Below are positions 53,371-61,566 of a DNA stretch of 64,000 nt, piece after piece. The notes beneath the pieces were generated by a model that was not told the origin of the DNA, made no database searches, and worked only from the letters and a program-made list of their open reading frames with translations. The translations under genes and the position numbers were made by a program. The stretch's first letter is position 1. Every line of letters starts with the position of its first letter. Source of the stretch: UMGS1958 sp045542415 (GTDB taxonomy: Bacteria; Bacillota; Clostridia; UBA1381); contig JAZQKZ010000003.1 of assembly GCA_045542415.1 (NCBI GenBank), forward strand, positions 1-64,000, in the 5' to 3' direction.

Positions 53371-54234
53371 TCAAGCTTTGTTTACTGAGCCAAATAATTC
53401 CATCTTTTCTTTAACAATTACCTTGATTGCCTCAGCACCCGGTGCTAAAAGCTTTCTCGGGTCAAAGCCCTTACCCTCTAAGTCCTTACCGGCTTCAATA
53501 TACTTTCTTGTAGCCTCCTGGAAATAGAGCTGACACTCAGTGTTAACATTAATCTTAGCAACGCCTAAAGAAATTGCTTTCTTTATCATATCCTCCGGAA
53601 TGCCTGTACCTCCGTGAAGAACTAACGGTAAGTCGCCGATAAGAGCCTTTGTTTTTGCGAGTGCGTCAAAGTCAAGACCGGCCCAGTTTGCCGGGTACTT
53701 GCCGTGAATGTTACCAATGCCTGCAGCAAGAAAATCTACGCCTAAATCTGCAATCTTCTTGCACTCTTCAGGATCTGCGATTTCGCCTGTACCTACAACG
53801 CCGTCCTCTTCGCCGCCGATTGAACCAACCTCGGCTTCGATTGAAAGTCCCATCGCGTGAGCAACCTTAACAAGCTCTGATGTCTTTGCGATATTCTCCT
53901 CAATTTCAAAGTGTGAGCCGTCAAACATGATTGATGAGAAGCCTGCCTTGATACACTTGTAGCAGCCCTCGTATGAGCCGTGATCAAGGTGAAGAGCAAC
54001 CGGAACAGTGATATTTAATTCCTCAATCATTGCCTTTACCATTGCAGCAACAGTCTTATAGCCTGTCATATACTTACCTGCACCCTCTGAAACACCGAGA
54101 ATTACCGGTGAGTTGCACTCCTGTGCAGTTAAAAGGATTGACTTTGTCCACTCTAAATTGTTAATGTTGAACTGTCCGACCGCATATTTTCCCTCTACGG
54201 CCTTTTTAAGCATTTCTGTAGCTGAAACTAACAT
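53371..54234 (-). CDS. fba: Class II fructose-1,6-bisphosphate aldolase
   Basis: A 287-residue zinc-dependent aldolase of glycolysis and gluconeogenesis. ALHLDHGS carries the catalytic Asp and a zinc His, EAEVGSIGGEEDG the central metal region, and LHGGTGIP another zinc His with the phosphate-binding loop. Length and motifs are standard. AAGGAGGAAAATC precedes the ATG. A small palindrome (AAGCG-TTATA-CGCTT) overlapping the end of the upstream gene may weakly separate the transcripts. Confidence 0.96.
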   Translation of the reverse strand: MLVSATEMLKKAVEGKYAVGQFNINNLEWTKSILLTAQECNSPVILGVSEGAGKYMTGYKTVAAMVKAMIEELNITVPVALHLDHGSYEGCYKCIKAGFSSIMFDGSHFEIEENIAKTSELVKVAHAMGLSIEAEVGSIGGEEDGVVGTGEIADPEECKKIADLGVDFLAAGIGNIHGKYPANWAGLDFDALAKTKALIGDLPLVLHGGTGIPEDMIKKAISLGVAKINVNTECQLYFQEATRKYIEAGKDLEGKGFDPRKLLAPGAEAIKVIVKEKMELFGSVNKA

Positions 54235-54273
54235 ATTGATTTTCCTCCTTATATAAAAGCGTATAACGCTTAA

Positions 54274-54909
54274 TTAACTGTTGAATATAAACGGAGCACT
54301 GTCCGAAAGAATATGTAAAAGCTCTTCGGAAGGCTCTATGACTTTTATGCTCTTGCAATGTGAGCATTTAAATCCTATCTTATTATCGATAACTGTAAAG
54401 CTGACTTTGTGGTTGCCGCATTTACAGTGTATTTCATTAATTTCGCTGAGAATGGAAAGCAGCTCAGCGGCTGCACAAAGGTTTTCGGCAAGCTCATCAT
54501 CCTCCGTATCGGGGTCAAGGTCATCAAAGAAACATTCGTCCTGCATTTCAAGAGCTTCTATTTCATGCCTGAAAGTGTTCCATGCCGCTTTGATTTTGTC
54601 CGGCTCGCCTACAAACATCATATTGATGCTGGAATCGTCACACTTTATTGCGGTAAGTGGCTCATTCCAGAAAGCTCCCTTGCTTACCGTTTTTGAATGA
54701 ATACAGCCGCATATGCTGCAATTTGCCTCGATTATATATGCACCCTTTTTTTCTTTGATAGAGGCACACTTTGTTTCGCAGAATTTTGTAGGGCAATGCA
54801 CAGCGATTGCCTTTGCACCGGAAAATACAAAAGGGTTAATACTCCGTGTAGTAACCGAATTGCATAGCGGGCAGATATATGAAATATGACGTTCGTGTTT
54901 AGTAATCAT
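54274..54909 (-). CDS. Cys-rich zinc-ribbon-like protein of unknown function
   Basis: A 211-residue cytoplasmic protein without a recognised family. It has five cysteine clusters: ICPLC (about 12-16), HCPTKFCETKC (about 38-48), CSICGC (about 64-69), HCKCG (about 160-164) and FKCSHC (about 178-183). These look like two or three zinc ribbons, an N-terminal pair and a C-terminal pair, flanking a strongly acidic middle (ECFFDDLDPDTEDDELAEN near 125-143). It sits 28 bases after ogg and 39 before fba on the same strand, so is likely co-transcribed with ogg. Nucleic-acid or protein binding is a guess. Confidence 0.75.
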   Translation of the reverse strand: MITKHERHISYICPLCNSVTTRSINPFVFSGAKAIAVHCPTKFCETKCASIKEKKGAYIIEANCSICGCIHSKTVSKGAFWNEPLTAIKCDDSSINMMFVGEPDKIKAAWNTFRHEIEALEMQDECFFDDLDPDTEDDELAENLCAAAELLSILSEINEIHCKCGNHKVSFTVIDNKIGFKCSHCKSIKVIEPSEELLHILSDSAPFIFNS

Positions 54910-54937
54910 TTATTCTCTCAAAACCTCTGAAAAATAT

Positions 54938-55810
54938 TCATATGCCTATCTTGTTTTCTCTTGCATAGAAGAACAGATACTGCTGTGCAAATCCACCTAA
55001 AATGCCGAATTTATCTGAGGCAAAATCAGAAATGGTCTTAATCGGCTGTTCTGAGTTGAAATAGCAATATTCCATTATTCTTTTTATCCATACGTCAACC
55101 GGAAACGAATCTGCACGGCTAAGACCAAAAAGCAGAATACAGTCAGAAACCTTGTTTCCGATTCCTTTGATACTCATAAGCTTTTTCTTGCTATCAGATG
55201 TAGGCATGGAATTTAGTCCGGAAATAGAAAGCTCTCCGGAAACAACTGCCTCTGCCGCTGCCTTAATGTATTTATCACGGAAGCCTGCGCGTATAACCGA
55301 TAAATCTTCAAGCGAAAGTGAATTTATCTTTTTGGGAGAGGGGAATGAATAATATGTTTTATCCCCATATACAATCTCATCGCCAAAGGCTTCGCATAAG
55401 CGCTCAATAATTCCCTTTATACGGGGGATATTATTCGTCTGCGAAATGATAAAAGAAACTATTGTTTCCCATGTATCCTGTTGAAGAATGCGAATACCCT
55501 CGCCGCATTTTATTGCCTCACGCATAATCTCGTCATTGCAGGAAAGTGCGGATTTAATTTCTCCGTAGCTGCGGTTTAAATCCAGAAAATCACACCAGAT
55601 GTTTTCATAGTCGGACGGGGTTGTATTATAAAGAATAACACTGTCTCCAATCTGCTCAATGTCAAGCACCTTGCCGAACGCAACACCGATATAGTGATTG
55701 TCGGAAACGGGGTTAAAGCGGAAGCACTGTCCACAGTCAAAAATGTGTATAATATTAAAATCCTCCACGGATTCTAAAATTACATTATTGTTTTCAATTC
55801 TTACATTCAT
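54938..55810 (-). CDS. ogg: 8-oxoguanine DNA glycosylase/lyase (OGG1 type)
   Basis: A 290-residue base-excision repair enzyme. An N-terminal OGG_N-like domain (about 1-115, with FDCGQCFRF) precedes the HhH-GPD domain. The catalytic lysine is K220 in GIGNKVSDC and the aspartate D239 in FPVDVWI, spaced 19 residues apart exactly as in human OGG1. WETIVSFIISQTNNIPRI is the usual helix before. No ribosome site is visible before the ATG, and the promoter lies so close that the mRNA would be almost leaderless. The start is nevertheless supported because homologues begin with the same I-E-N-N-x-V-I-L segment. Confidence 0.92.
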   Translation of the reverse strand: MNVRIENNNVILESVEDFNIIHIFDCGQCFRFNPVSDNHYIGVAFGKVLDIEQIGDSVILYNTTPSDYENIWCDFLDLNRSYGEIKSALSCNDEIMREAIKCGEGIRILQQDTWETIVSFIISQTNNIPRIKGIIERLCEAFGDEIVYGDKTYYSFPSPKKINSLSLEDLSVIRAGFRDKYIKAAAEAVVSGELSISGLNSMPTSDSKKKLMSIKGIGNKVSDCILLFGLSRADSFPVDVWIKRIMEYCYFNSEQPIKTISDFASDKFGILGGFAQQYLFFYARENKIGI

Positions 55811-55819
55811 AACGATTAT

Positions 55820-55848
55820 ATTATAACATATATAAACCGCTTAATCAA
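55820..55848 (-). promoter_or_regulatory. Promoter of ogg, predicting a leaderless transcript
   Basis: Minus strand TTGATT (55843-55848), 17-bp spacer ending TGT, TATAAT (55820-55825). The ATG is at 55810, so transcription should start only about three to six bases before it. Confidence 0.75.
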
Positions 55849-55877
55849 GGAATGAAAATAACTTTGTTAAAAAAATA

Positions 55878-55906
55878 TAGACATTTGGTGCAATGTGTGA
55901 TATAAT
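55878..55906 (+). promoter_or_regulatory. Promoter of the M18 aminopeptidase gene
   Basis: TAGACA (55878-55883), 17-bp spacer ending TGA, TATAAT (55901-55906); divergent from the ogg promoter. Confidence 0.85.
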
Positions 55907-55960
55907 ATAGGTAATTATGACGTATATGTTAAAAAAATATCAAAGGAGAGCAATGACGGC

Positions 55961-57364
55961 ATGACAGATAAGGAATTGTTTGAGGATTTATCATACAAGA
56001 GAAAGAACGTATATGAGGCACTTGACGATGCGGCAAAAGCAGAGATGTTTGAGCTGTGTGAGAGCTATAAGGAATTTTTGGATAGGGGAAAAACAGAACG
56101 TGAGTGTGTTGTTGAGGCTGTTAAGATGGCAGAAGCAAACGGTTTTGTTCCTATGGAGACTAAGGCTGAATTAAAGCCCGGAGATAAGGTTTATGTTGTA
56201 AACAGAAAGAAGAACATTTTCCTTGCAGTAATAGGTAGTGAGGATATAGAAAAAGGTATAAATATAGTAGGTGCACATATTGATTCACCGAGACTTGATT
56301 TGAAGCAGAATCCGTTATACGAAAAGACAGATATGGCATTGCTAAAGACGCATTACTACGGCGGAATAAAGAAATATCAGTGGACGGCACTGCCGCTTGC
56401 AATTCACGGTGTGGTAGTAACAGAGGACGGAGTAAAGGAAATTACGATAGGTGAAGACCCGAAAGATCCGGTATTCTGTATTACAGATTTGCTTCCGCAT
56501 TTAGCAAAGGATCAGATGTCAAAGAAAATGACAGAGGGCATTGAGGGTGAGAACATGAATGTTCTCATTGCAGGAATGCCGGCAGTTGCTGAGGATGTGC
56601 AGAGTAAGGTTAAATTAGCGGTATTAAAGCTTTTAAATGAAAAGTACGGAATGAAAGAAAAGGATTTTCAGACAGCGGAAATTGAGATTGTTCCGTCAGG
56701 TAATGCAAGAGATGTTGGACTTGACAGAAGCTTTGTAGGTGCATATGGTCAGGATGACAGAGTGTGTGCATATACAACATTAAAGGCAATTTTTGATATT
56801 GAAGCACCGAAAAAGACAGCGGTTGCTTTTCTTGCAGACAAGGAAGAGATCGGCTCAATGGGCAACACAGGCTCACAGAGTGCATTCATGTCAATGACAA
56901 TCGCAGAAATGATTGAAAAGATGACAGGAAATTGCAGTGTTGTAAAGCTCAACCGTACAATAACGAATACAGCATGTATGTCATCGGACGTAAATGCGGC
57001 GGTTGACCCGAACTATGAGAGTGTACACGAGCCGATGAATGCAACCTATGCAGGCTACGGCGTAGCGATTACGAAATATACAGGAGCAAGAGGAAAGTAC
57101 GATTCTTCGGACGCAAGTGCAGAGTTTGTGTATGAAATGCGTAAGCTTATGGACGATAACAGTGTAATCTGGCAGACCGGTGAGCTTGGAAAGATAGACC
57201 AGGGTGGCGGCGGAACTATTGCACAGTATGTAGCAAACCTGAATATGGATGTAATCGATGTGGGTGTGCCTGTATTATCAATGCACGCACCGTTTGAGGT
57301 GACTGCAAAGAGCGATGTATATATGGCATACCGTGCTTATGTGGCGTTTTATAATAACCGATAA
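55961..57364 (+). CDS. apeB: M18 family aspartyl-type aminopeptidase
   Basis: A 467-residue dinuclear zinc aminopeptidase, cytoplasmic, removing N-terminal residues from peptides. Zinc-ligand regions VGAHIDSPRLDLK, YGQDDRVCAY, ADKEEIGSMGN, SSDVNAAVDPNY and LSMHAPFE are in the expected order. The ribosome site AAAGGAGAG is better spaced for an ATG at 55953 that opens a three-codon frame (Met-Thr-Ala) whose TGA overlaps the true ATG at 55961; reinitiation may be involved. Single-gene unit with its own promoter and terminator. Confidence 0.93.
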   Translation: MTDKELFEDLSYKRKNVYEALDDAAKAEMFELCESYKEFLDRGKTERECVVEAVKMAEANGFVPMETKAELKPGDKVYVVNRKKNIFLAVIGSEDIEKGINIVGAHIDSPRLDLKQNPLYEKTDMALLKTHYYGGIKKYQWTALPLAIHGVVVTEDGVKEITIGEDPKDPVFCITDLLPHLAKDQMSKKMTEGIEGENMNVLIAGMPAVAEDVQSKVKLAVLKLLNEKYGMKEKDFQTAEIEIVPSGNARDVGLDRSFVGAYGQDDRVCAYTTLKAIFDIEAPKKTAVAFLADKEEIGSMGNTGSQSAFMSMTIAEMIEKMTGNCSVVKLNRTITNTACMSSDVNAAVDPNYESVHEPMNATYAGYGVAITKYTGARGKYDSSDASAEFVYEMRKLMDDNSVIWQTGELGKIDQGGGGTIAQYVANLNMDVIDVGVPVLSMHAPFEVTAKSDVYMAYRAYVAFYNNR

Positions 57365-57396
57365 AATAAAGGTGTTGCATCTGCAACACCTTTATT
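57365..57396. terminator. Bidirectional terminator between apeB and smpB
   Basis: AATAAAGGTGTTGCA / TGCAACACCTTTATT nearly perfect palindrome between convergent genes, T-rich on both sides. Confidence 0.9.
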
Positions 57397-57867
57397 TTAC
57401 CTGTTCATATTCTTCATAGTACGATCCATATTACGTTTAGCGTCACGCTTAGCGATATCCTCACGCTTGTCATAAAGCTTTTTACCCTTGCATAAGCCGA
57501 TTTCAACCTTAACACGCGAGCCTTTAAGATAAACCGATAGCGGAATTAATGCATAGCCCTGTGTTTTAAGCTGCCCGAACAGCTTCATAATTTCCTTTTT
57601 ATGCATTAAAAGCTTCTTGTGACGAAGCGGATCACGGTTAAAGATATTACCCTGCTCAAAAGGTGAAATATTCATGCCCTTGACAAATACTTCGCCGTTG
57701 TCAACCGATGCATATGCATCGGTGATATTAACCTTACCCTGACGGATGGATTTTACCTCTGTACCAAAAAGCTCAATTCCGCACTCGTATCTCTCCAATA
57801 TAAAATACTCATGCGATGCTTTTTTATTTCTCGCAATTACTTTTATGCTGTCTTTTTTATCTGCCAT
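57397..57867 (-). CDS. smpB: SsrA-binding protein SmpB
   Basis: A 156-residue tmRNA partner in ribosome rescue. IARNKKASHEYFILERYECGIELFGTEVKSIRQGKVNI, the central PHE-type AYASVDNGEVFVKGMNISPFEQGN region and the Lys/Arg-rich C-terminal tail are all typical (quoted in parts: residues 9-46 and 52-75). AAGGAGAATAAATA precedes the ATG, and the start overlaps the upstream stop by one base. The ssrA RNA gene itself is not in the window. Confidence 0.96.
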   Translation of the reverse strand: MADKKDSIKVIARNKKASHEYFILERYECGIELFGTEVKSIRQGKVNITDAYASVDNGEVFVKGMNISPFEQGNIFNRDPLRHKKLLMHKKEIMKLFGQLKTQGYALIPLSVYLKGSRVKVEIGLCKGKKLYDKREDIAKRDAKRNMDRTMKNMNR

Positions 57868-58358
57868 TATTTATTCTCCTTACGCTTGCCCTTATTACGG
57901 TGTGATTCATAGCGACGCTGTCCCTCAAAGTACAGCAATCGTATATACGGTTCGCTGCTGAACTCTATAGGTTCAACGGGTGTAGGCTTGCCGTTTTCAT
58001 CTACTGCTACCATTGTAAAAAATGCAGTTAATGCAATTTTAACCTTACCGGTTAAAAGATTTTCAGACTCAACTGTTACAAATACCTCCATTGATGACCG
58101 TCCGGTATATACAACGTGAGCTGTGCATGTGACATGCTCACCGACATGAATGGGATGCTTGAACTGGATTTCATCGACTCTTGCCGTTACTACGGCAGAG
58201 CGTGAATATTTCATTGCTGACACTCCTGCGGTAGAATCCATAAGCTTCATTATTTCTCCGCCGTGTATATTTCCGGCAGGGTTTGTCTGTGCCGGAAGAA
58301 CCATTTGTGCAAGTACGGCTTCCGAGTCATAATATGTTTTGAGTTTACTGTTTCCCAT
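57867..58358 (-). CDS. Acyl-CoA thioesterase, hotdog fold (YkhA/BACH type)
   Basis: A 163-residue single-hotdog enzyme hydrolysing acyl-CoA. The active-site region NPAGNIHGGEIMKLMDSTAG carries the conserved Asn and Asp, and the C-terminal tail is basic. The ATG at 58358 has AAGGAG upstream; a longer in-frame reading (42 more residues) runs through the promoter and is rejected. Heads a two-gene unit with smpB (TAATG overlap). Confidence 0.9.
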   Translation of the reverse strand: MGNSKLKTYYDSEAVLAQMVLPAQTNPAGNIHGGEIMKLMDSTAGVSAMKYSRSAVVTARVDEIQFKHPIHVGEHVTCTAHVVYTGRSSMEVFVTVESENLLTGKVKIALTAFFTMVAVDENGKPTPVEPIEFSSEPYIRLLYFEGQRRYESHRNKGKRKENK

Positions 58359-58388
58359 TTTATACTCCTTAAATGTATCATTATAAGT

Positions 58389-58417
58389 ATTATACCACGT
58401 TTTGGCATTTTTTGCAA
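58389..58417 (-). promoter_or_regulatory. Promoter of the thioesterase-smpB unit
   Basis: Minus strand TTGCAA (58412-58417), 17-bp spacer, TATAAT (58389-58394). Confidence 0.85.
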
Positions 58418-58424
58418 CATAAGA

Positions 58425-58453
58425 TTGACTTTTTTTATGCGGTATGATAAAAT
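58425..58453 (+). promoter_or_regulatory. Promoter of the Amidase_6 gene
   Basis: TTGACT (58425-58430), 17-bp spacer ending TGA, TAAAAT (58448-58453); divergent from the promoter just upstream. Confidence 0.8.
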
Positions 58454-58484
58454 GTATATAATAAAATCCTATGGAGGAACGCAC

Positions 58485-60620
58485 ATGAAAAAATATATTT
58501 TAACAGTAGTATTTATACTTTTTCTTTCGTTGAATGCATATGCACAGACTGAAAAAGACTATGTTTTGGGTGATACCTGTCATACAATGATGACAAAATG
58601 GTTTGGTGAAGAAGCTGTGCTTATGTCAGAAGACCCTGAGATTGATAAGGTTATTTCAGATTATATGGAGCTGAGACTTGAATCATTGACAGATAATAAG
58701 CCGATTGAGGCAGAGTATCTTTCGGAGATTGTTCTTGAAAATGAAAATATCAGAAGAATGGCAATTGTTGATATGGAGAATGATGTGCGTATGGACATAA
58801 CCGACGCAGCTATTCATTATACATGGAATCTGACTGACGACGGAACGGTTGAGGTGCGTGAGTGGATATTCTATGACTATGACGACCTTGATGTTGATGG
58901 AGTAGGTTTGAATGTATCAGGCTTTGGTACAACGCATTATATTACACTTTCAAATGGTGAAAACGGATACATAATCGTGAGTGACGAATATGACGAAACG
59001 CCGACCACAGGAATGAATACACTTTCAGAAGAACGCAAGGCGGAAACGGCACAGCTTTCAGAGGAAGAAATTCCGGAGGAGGAATATGCAACCTTAAACT
59101 ATACACATTATCCGAGCTATGATGTAACTGCGGCGGTAGCATATTCGGATAAATATGCATTAAATTATAACAGTGCATATTACAATTTCGCAAGCCTTGG
59201 AGGTGACTGTGCAAACTTCACCTCGCAGTGCATCAATGCCGGAGGTATGCCGCAGGTGACCGGCACGAATTACGGCACAAACGGCTGGTTCTATGTAAAG
59301 TCAAATAACAGAAGTGCGACCTGGACAGGTGCAAATCAGCTTTGTAACTGGATGGCAAATAACAGGGGTAACAAAATAGTAAAGGCTTCATCAGCACAGA
59401 TTTTCAAGGGAAGCCCGGTATTCTTTGACTGGGAGAATGACGGAAAGTGGAATCACGCAACCTTCTGCGTAGGAAGAAACAGTGAAGGCTCGCCGATTAT
59501 TAACGGTCACACATCAGACCAGTACCATGCAAAGGTTGATATGTCACAGCAGTACTGTGTAGTTCAGCTTACCTCAAGTGATATGGGTAATATTATGGAC
59601 GAGGGTACTGATATGATTAAGGGACTGTATGGTCCGGGATACAACGAGATAGTGACTTATGAGAATGGTGGAGTAGAGAAGGCTTGGCATGATTACAATT
59701 ATTATGATGAATTTTATCATTTTATGCGTTTATCAAACGGTGCATATACCATTCGTTCAACACGATTCGGAACGTATCTTACGGCTGATTCAGACGGTGT
59801 GGTGCGTGCAAAAGCATATACCGGAGCGGCAAATCAGCAGTGGTATTTCTATGATTCATACTATACGGATAAGCTTTATATAAAATCAGCTGCATATGAA
59901 AACGGATATATGTATGCACCAAGCGGAAATACATGGGATATACCTTTAAAAATCGGTGCGTTCGTGGAGGCTTATGAAAATTCTTTTGAATTAGGTGGTT
60001 CGCCGTTGCCGGATCATTTCAGCTTTGAAGCAGATACCGAATACGGAAACGGACAAACAAAGCTTACATGGATTGCAAGAAACAAGGATGATGCCCGCTT
60101 GCTGTGGGCAGGCGGAAACGGATATACGCTTGAGGTTTACAAAGACAATGCATTATACAATACATATGATCTTGGAGTAGCGGCTACCGCAGTCAACGAA
60201 ATAGTGCTTGACCTTGAGCCGGGAGATTACAGCGCAATTGCAAAGATGAAGTTTTACGGACGAAATGTAAGTACGCAGGTAATTACATTTACGGTGAAGC
60301 ACAGTCTGTATCCGGTAAAAATAACAGCAACAGCGGCACACGCAGAAACAACCTCAGGATATCTTATTCCAAATATGTTTGATACAAGTTATGAGATTTC
60401 GGGCATTAAAGAGGGCGAAGAAAAGAGAATTATAGAAGCATTATACGATGAGGACGGCAGATTATTAAGAGCATATACAAATATAGCAGACTCTTATTTT
60501 AACAGTGCAATGTCGTCGGTAATCGTGAATGATTATGTGAAAACATTCAAGTATATGGTATTTGAGAGCTTAGATGATATAAAGCCGCTCGCAGTACCTG
60601 TAACAATTTCAGTACAGTAA
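58485..60620 (+). CDS. Secreted Amidase_6-domain protein with trefoil-like and shared C-terminal modules
   Basis: A 711-residue exported protein. Signal peptide 1-20 (ending AYA-QT); an N-terminal domain of the type found before Amidase_6 (about 21-200); the putative amidase domain (about 215-410) with a papain-like cysteine in GGDCANFTSQC (C242) and histidine in WNHATFCVG (H324); a ricin-like segment (about 420-510, ANQQWYFYDS); a CARDB-like Ig domain (about 520-610); and the shared C-terminal module (about 615-711; YDEDGRLL begins at Y654). Amidase_6 proteins are thought to cleave amide bonds in peptidoglycan or related polymers; the substrate here is unknown. The ATG at 58485 has GGAGG upstream; longer readings cross the promoter. 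Confidence 0.85.
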   Translation: MKKYILTVVFILFLSLNAYAQTEKDYVLGDTCHTMMTKWFGEEAVLMSEDPEIDKVISDYMELRLESLTDNKPIEAEYLSEIVLENENIRRMAIVDMENDVRMDITDAAIHYTWNLTDDGTVEVREWIFYDYDDLDVDGVGLNVSGFGTTHYITLSNGENGYIIVSDEYDETPTTGMNTLSEERKAETAQLSEEEIPEEEYATLNYTHYPSYDVTAAVAYSDKYALNYNSAYYNFASLGGDCANFTSQCINAGGMPQVTGTNYGTNGWFYVKSNNRSATWTGANQLCNWMANNRGNKIVKASSAQIFKGSPVFFDWENDGKWNHATFCVGRNSEGSPIINGHTSDQYHAKVDMSQQYCVVQLTSSDMGNIMDEGTDMIKGLYGPGYNEIVTYENGGVEKAWHDYNYYDEFYHFMRLSNGAYTIRSTRFGTYLTADSDGVVRAKAYTGAANQQWYFYDSYYTDKLYIKSAAYENGYMYAPSGNTWDIPLKIGAFVEAYENSFELGGSPLPDHFSFEADTEYGNGQTKLTWIARNKDDARLLWAGGNGYTLEVYKDNALYNTYDLGVAATAVNEIVLDLEPGDYSAIAKMKFYGRNVSTQVITFTVKHSLYPVKITATAAHAETTSGYLIPNMFDTSYEISGIKEGEEKRIIEALYDEDGRLLRAYTNIADSYFNSAMSSVIVNDYVKTFKYMVFESLDDIKPLAVPVTISVQ

Positions 60621-60624
60621 ATTT

Positions 60625-60657
60625 ATACCCGATAGGCTATGCTTATCGGGTATATTT
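60625..60657 (+). terminator. Terminator of the Amidase_6 gene
   Basis: ATACCCGATA / TATCGGGTAT stem followed by ATTTATA; the T-run is imperfect. Confidence 0.75.
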
Positions 60658-60678
60658 ATAATAAGAAGAAAATTTTTC

Positions 60679-60707
60679 TTGAATATTCCAAAAAACTGTG
60701 TTATAAT
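60679..60707 (+). promoter_or_regulatory. Promoter of the SpoU methyltransferase gene
   Basis: TTGAAT (60679-60684), 17-bp spacer ending TGT, TATAAT (60702-60707). Confidence 0.85.
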
Positions 60708-60743
60708 CGGAATGATTAAATATATTAGTATGGGGAAACGCAT

Positions 60744-61508
60744 ATGATACAGATAACATCATCATCAAACGCGGCGTATAAGCATATAAAATCGTTACAG
60801 GATAAGAAATACCGTAAGAAGCATAGCGAATATACGGTAGAGGGAATTAAGTCCGTGCGTGATGCGATTGCTTCGGGAAGAAAAGTAAAGAAAGTTATAA
60901 TATCGGACAGCTTCGAACAGGAATTTGACTATCCGGAAAATACAGAAGTTATACAGATGAGCGAAAGCCTGTTCAATAAGCTATGTGATACACAGACACC
61001 GCAGGGGATAATGGCAGTGATTGCAATGGAGGATTTTGCCGGCTTTATTCCCGATAAGGACAAGGCATATATATACTGTGACGGGGTGAATGATCCGGGA
61101 AATCTGGGAACAATAATCCGAACGGCAGATGCAGCAGGCTTTGGCGGTGTGCTGTTATCAAAAGGTGCGGTTGATCTCTACAGTCCCAAAACAGTGCGTG
61201 CAAGCATGGGTTCGTTTTTTAATATACAGGTTGTAACAGGACTTGATATTGATGATTTAAAAGCATATAAGGCTGATGGCTTTGAGCTTTACGGCGGTGC
61301 ATTGGGAGAGAATACAATTGATTATCGCAGTGCAGATATGAAAAAACCAACTATTATAATAGTAGGAAATGAAGCAAACGGAATAACGTCTGAAGTACAG
61401 GAGTTGTGCCAATGTGTAAAAATTCCGATACTTGGCAAGGCAGAATCGCTTAATGTTTCAATAGCGGCGGCAATACTGATGTATGAATTAGTTGCTCAGA
61501 GGTCTTGA
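60744..61508 (+). CDS. SpoU/TrmH-family RNA 2'-O-methyltransferase
   Basis: A 254-residue SPOUT methyltransferase with an N-terminal substrate-binding domain (about 1-95) and a knotted catalytic domain. Motif 1 NDPGNLGTIIRTADAAGFGG, motif 2 VGNEANGI and motif 3 IPILGKAESLNVSIAAAILMYE (read in parts) are complete. The RNA target (23S rRNA or tRNA) cannot be told from sequence. The ribosome site is a weak GGGG. Its last bases overlap the -35 box of dprA. Confidence 0.92.
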   Translation: MIQITSSSNAAYKHIKSLQDKKYRKKHSEYTVEGIKSVRDAIASGRKVKKVIISDSFEQEFDYPENTEVIQMSESLFNKLCDTQTPQGIMAVIAMEDFAGFIPDKDKAYIYCDGVNDPGNLGTIIRTADAAGFGGVLLSKGAVDLYSPKTVRASMGSFFNIQVVTGLDIDDLKAYKADGFELYGGALGENTIDYRSADMKKPTIIIVGNEANGITSEVQELCQCVKIPILGKAESLNVSIAAAILMYELVAQRS

Positions 61509-61533
61509 CAATTTAAAAAAATTGTAGTATTGT
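61505..61533 (+). promoter_or_regulatory. Possible promoter of dprA
   Basis: TTGACA (61505-61510) overlapping the preceding stop, 17-bp spacer, TATTGT (61528-61533). Good -35, weak -10. Confidence 0.55.
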
Positions 61534-61566
61534 ATAGAGTAATGATGTTAAAAAGGGGTGTAATAA

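Noticed and set aside
58263..58484. Longer N-terminus for the Amidase_6 protein
   Set aside because: It would cross both divergent promoters and the thioesterase start; the ATG at 58485 has GGAGG and gives a clean signal peptide.
304..60620. SLH, LPXTG or dockerin anchors in the secreted proteins
   Set aside because: None of the C-termini visible here shows the SLH motif, an LPXTG plus hydrophobic tail, or duplicated Ca-binding dockerin loops.
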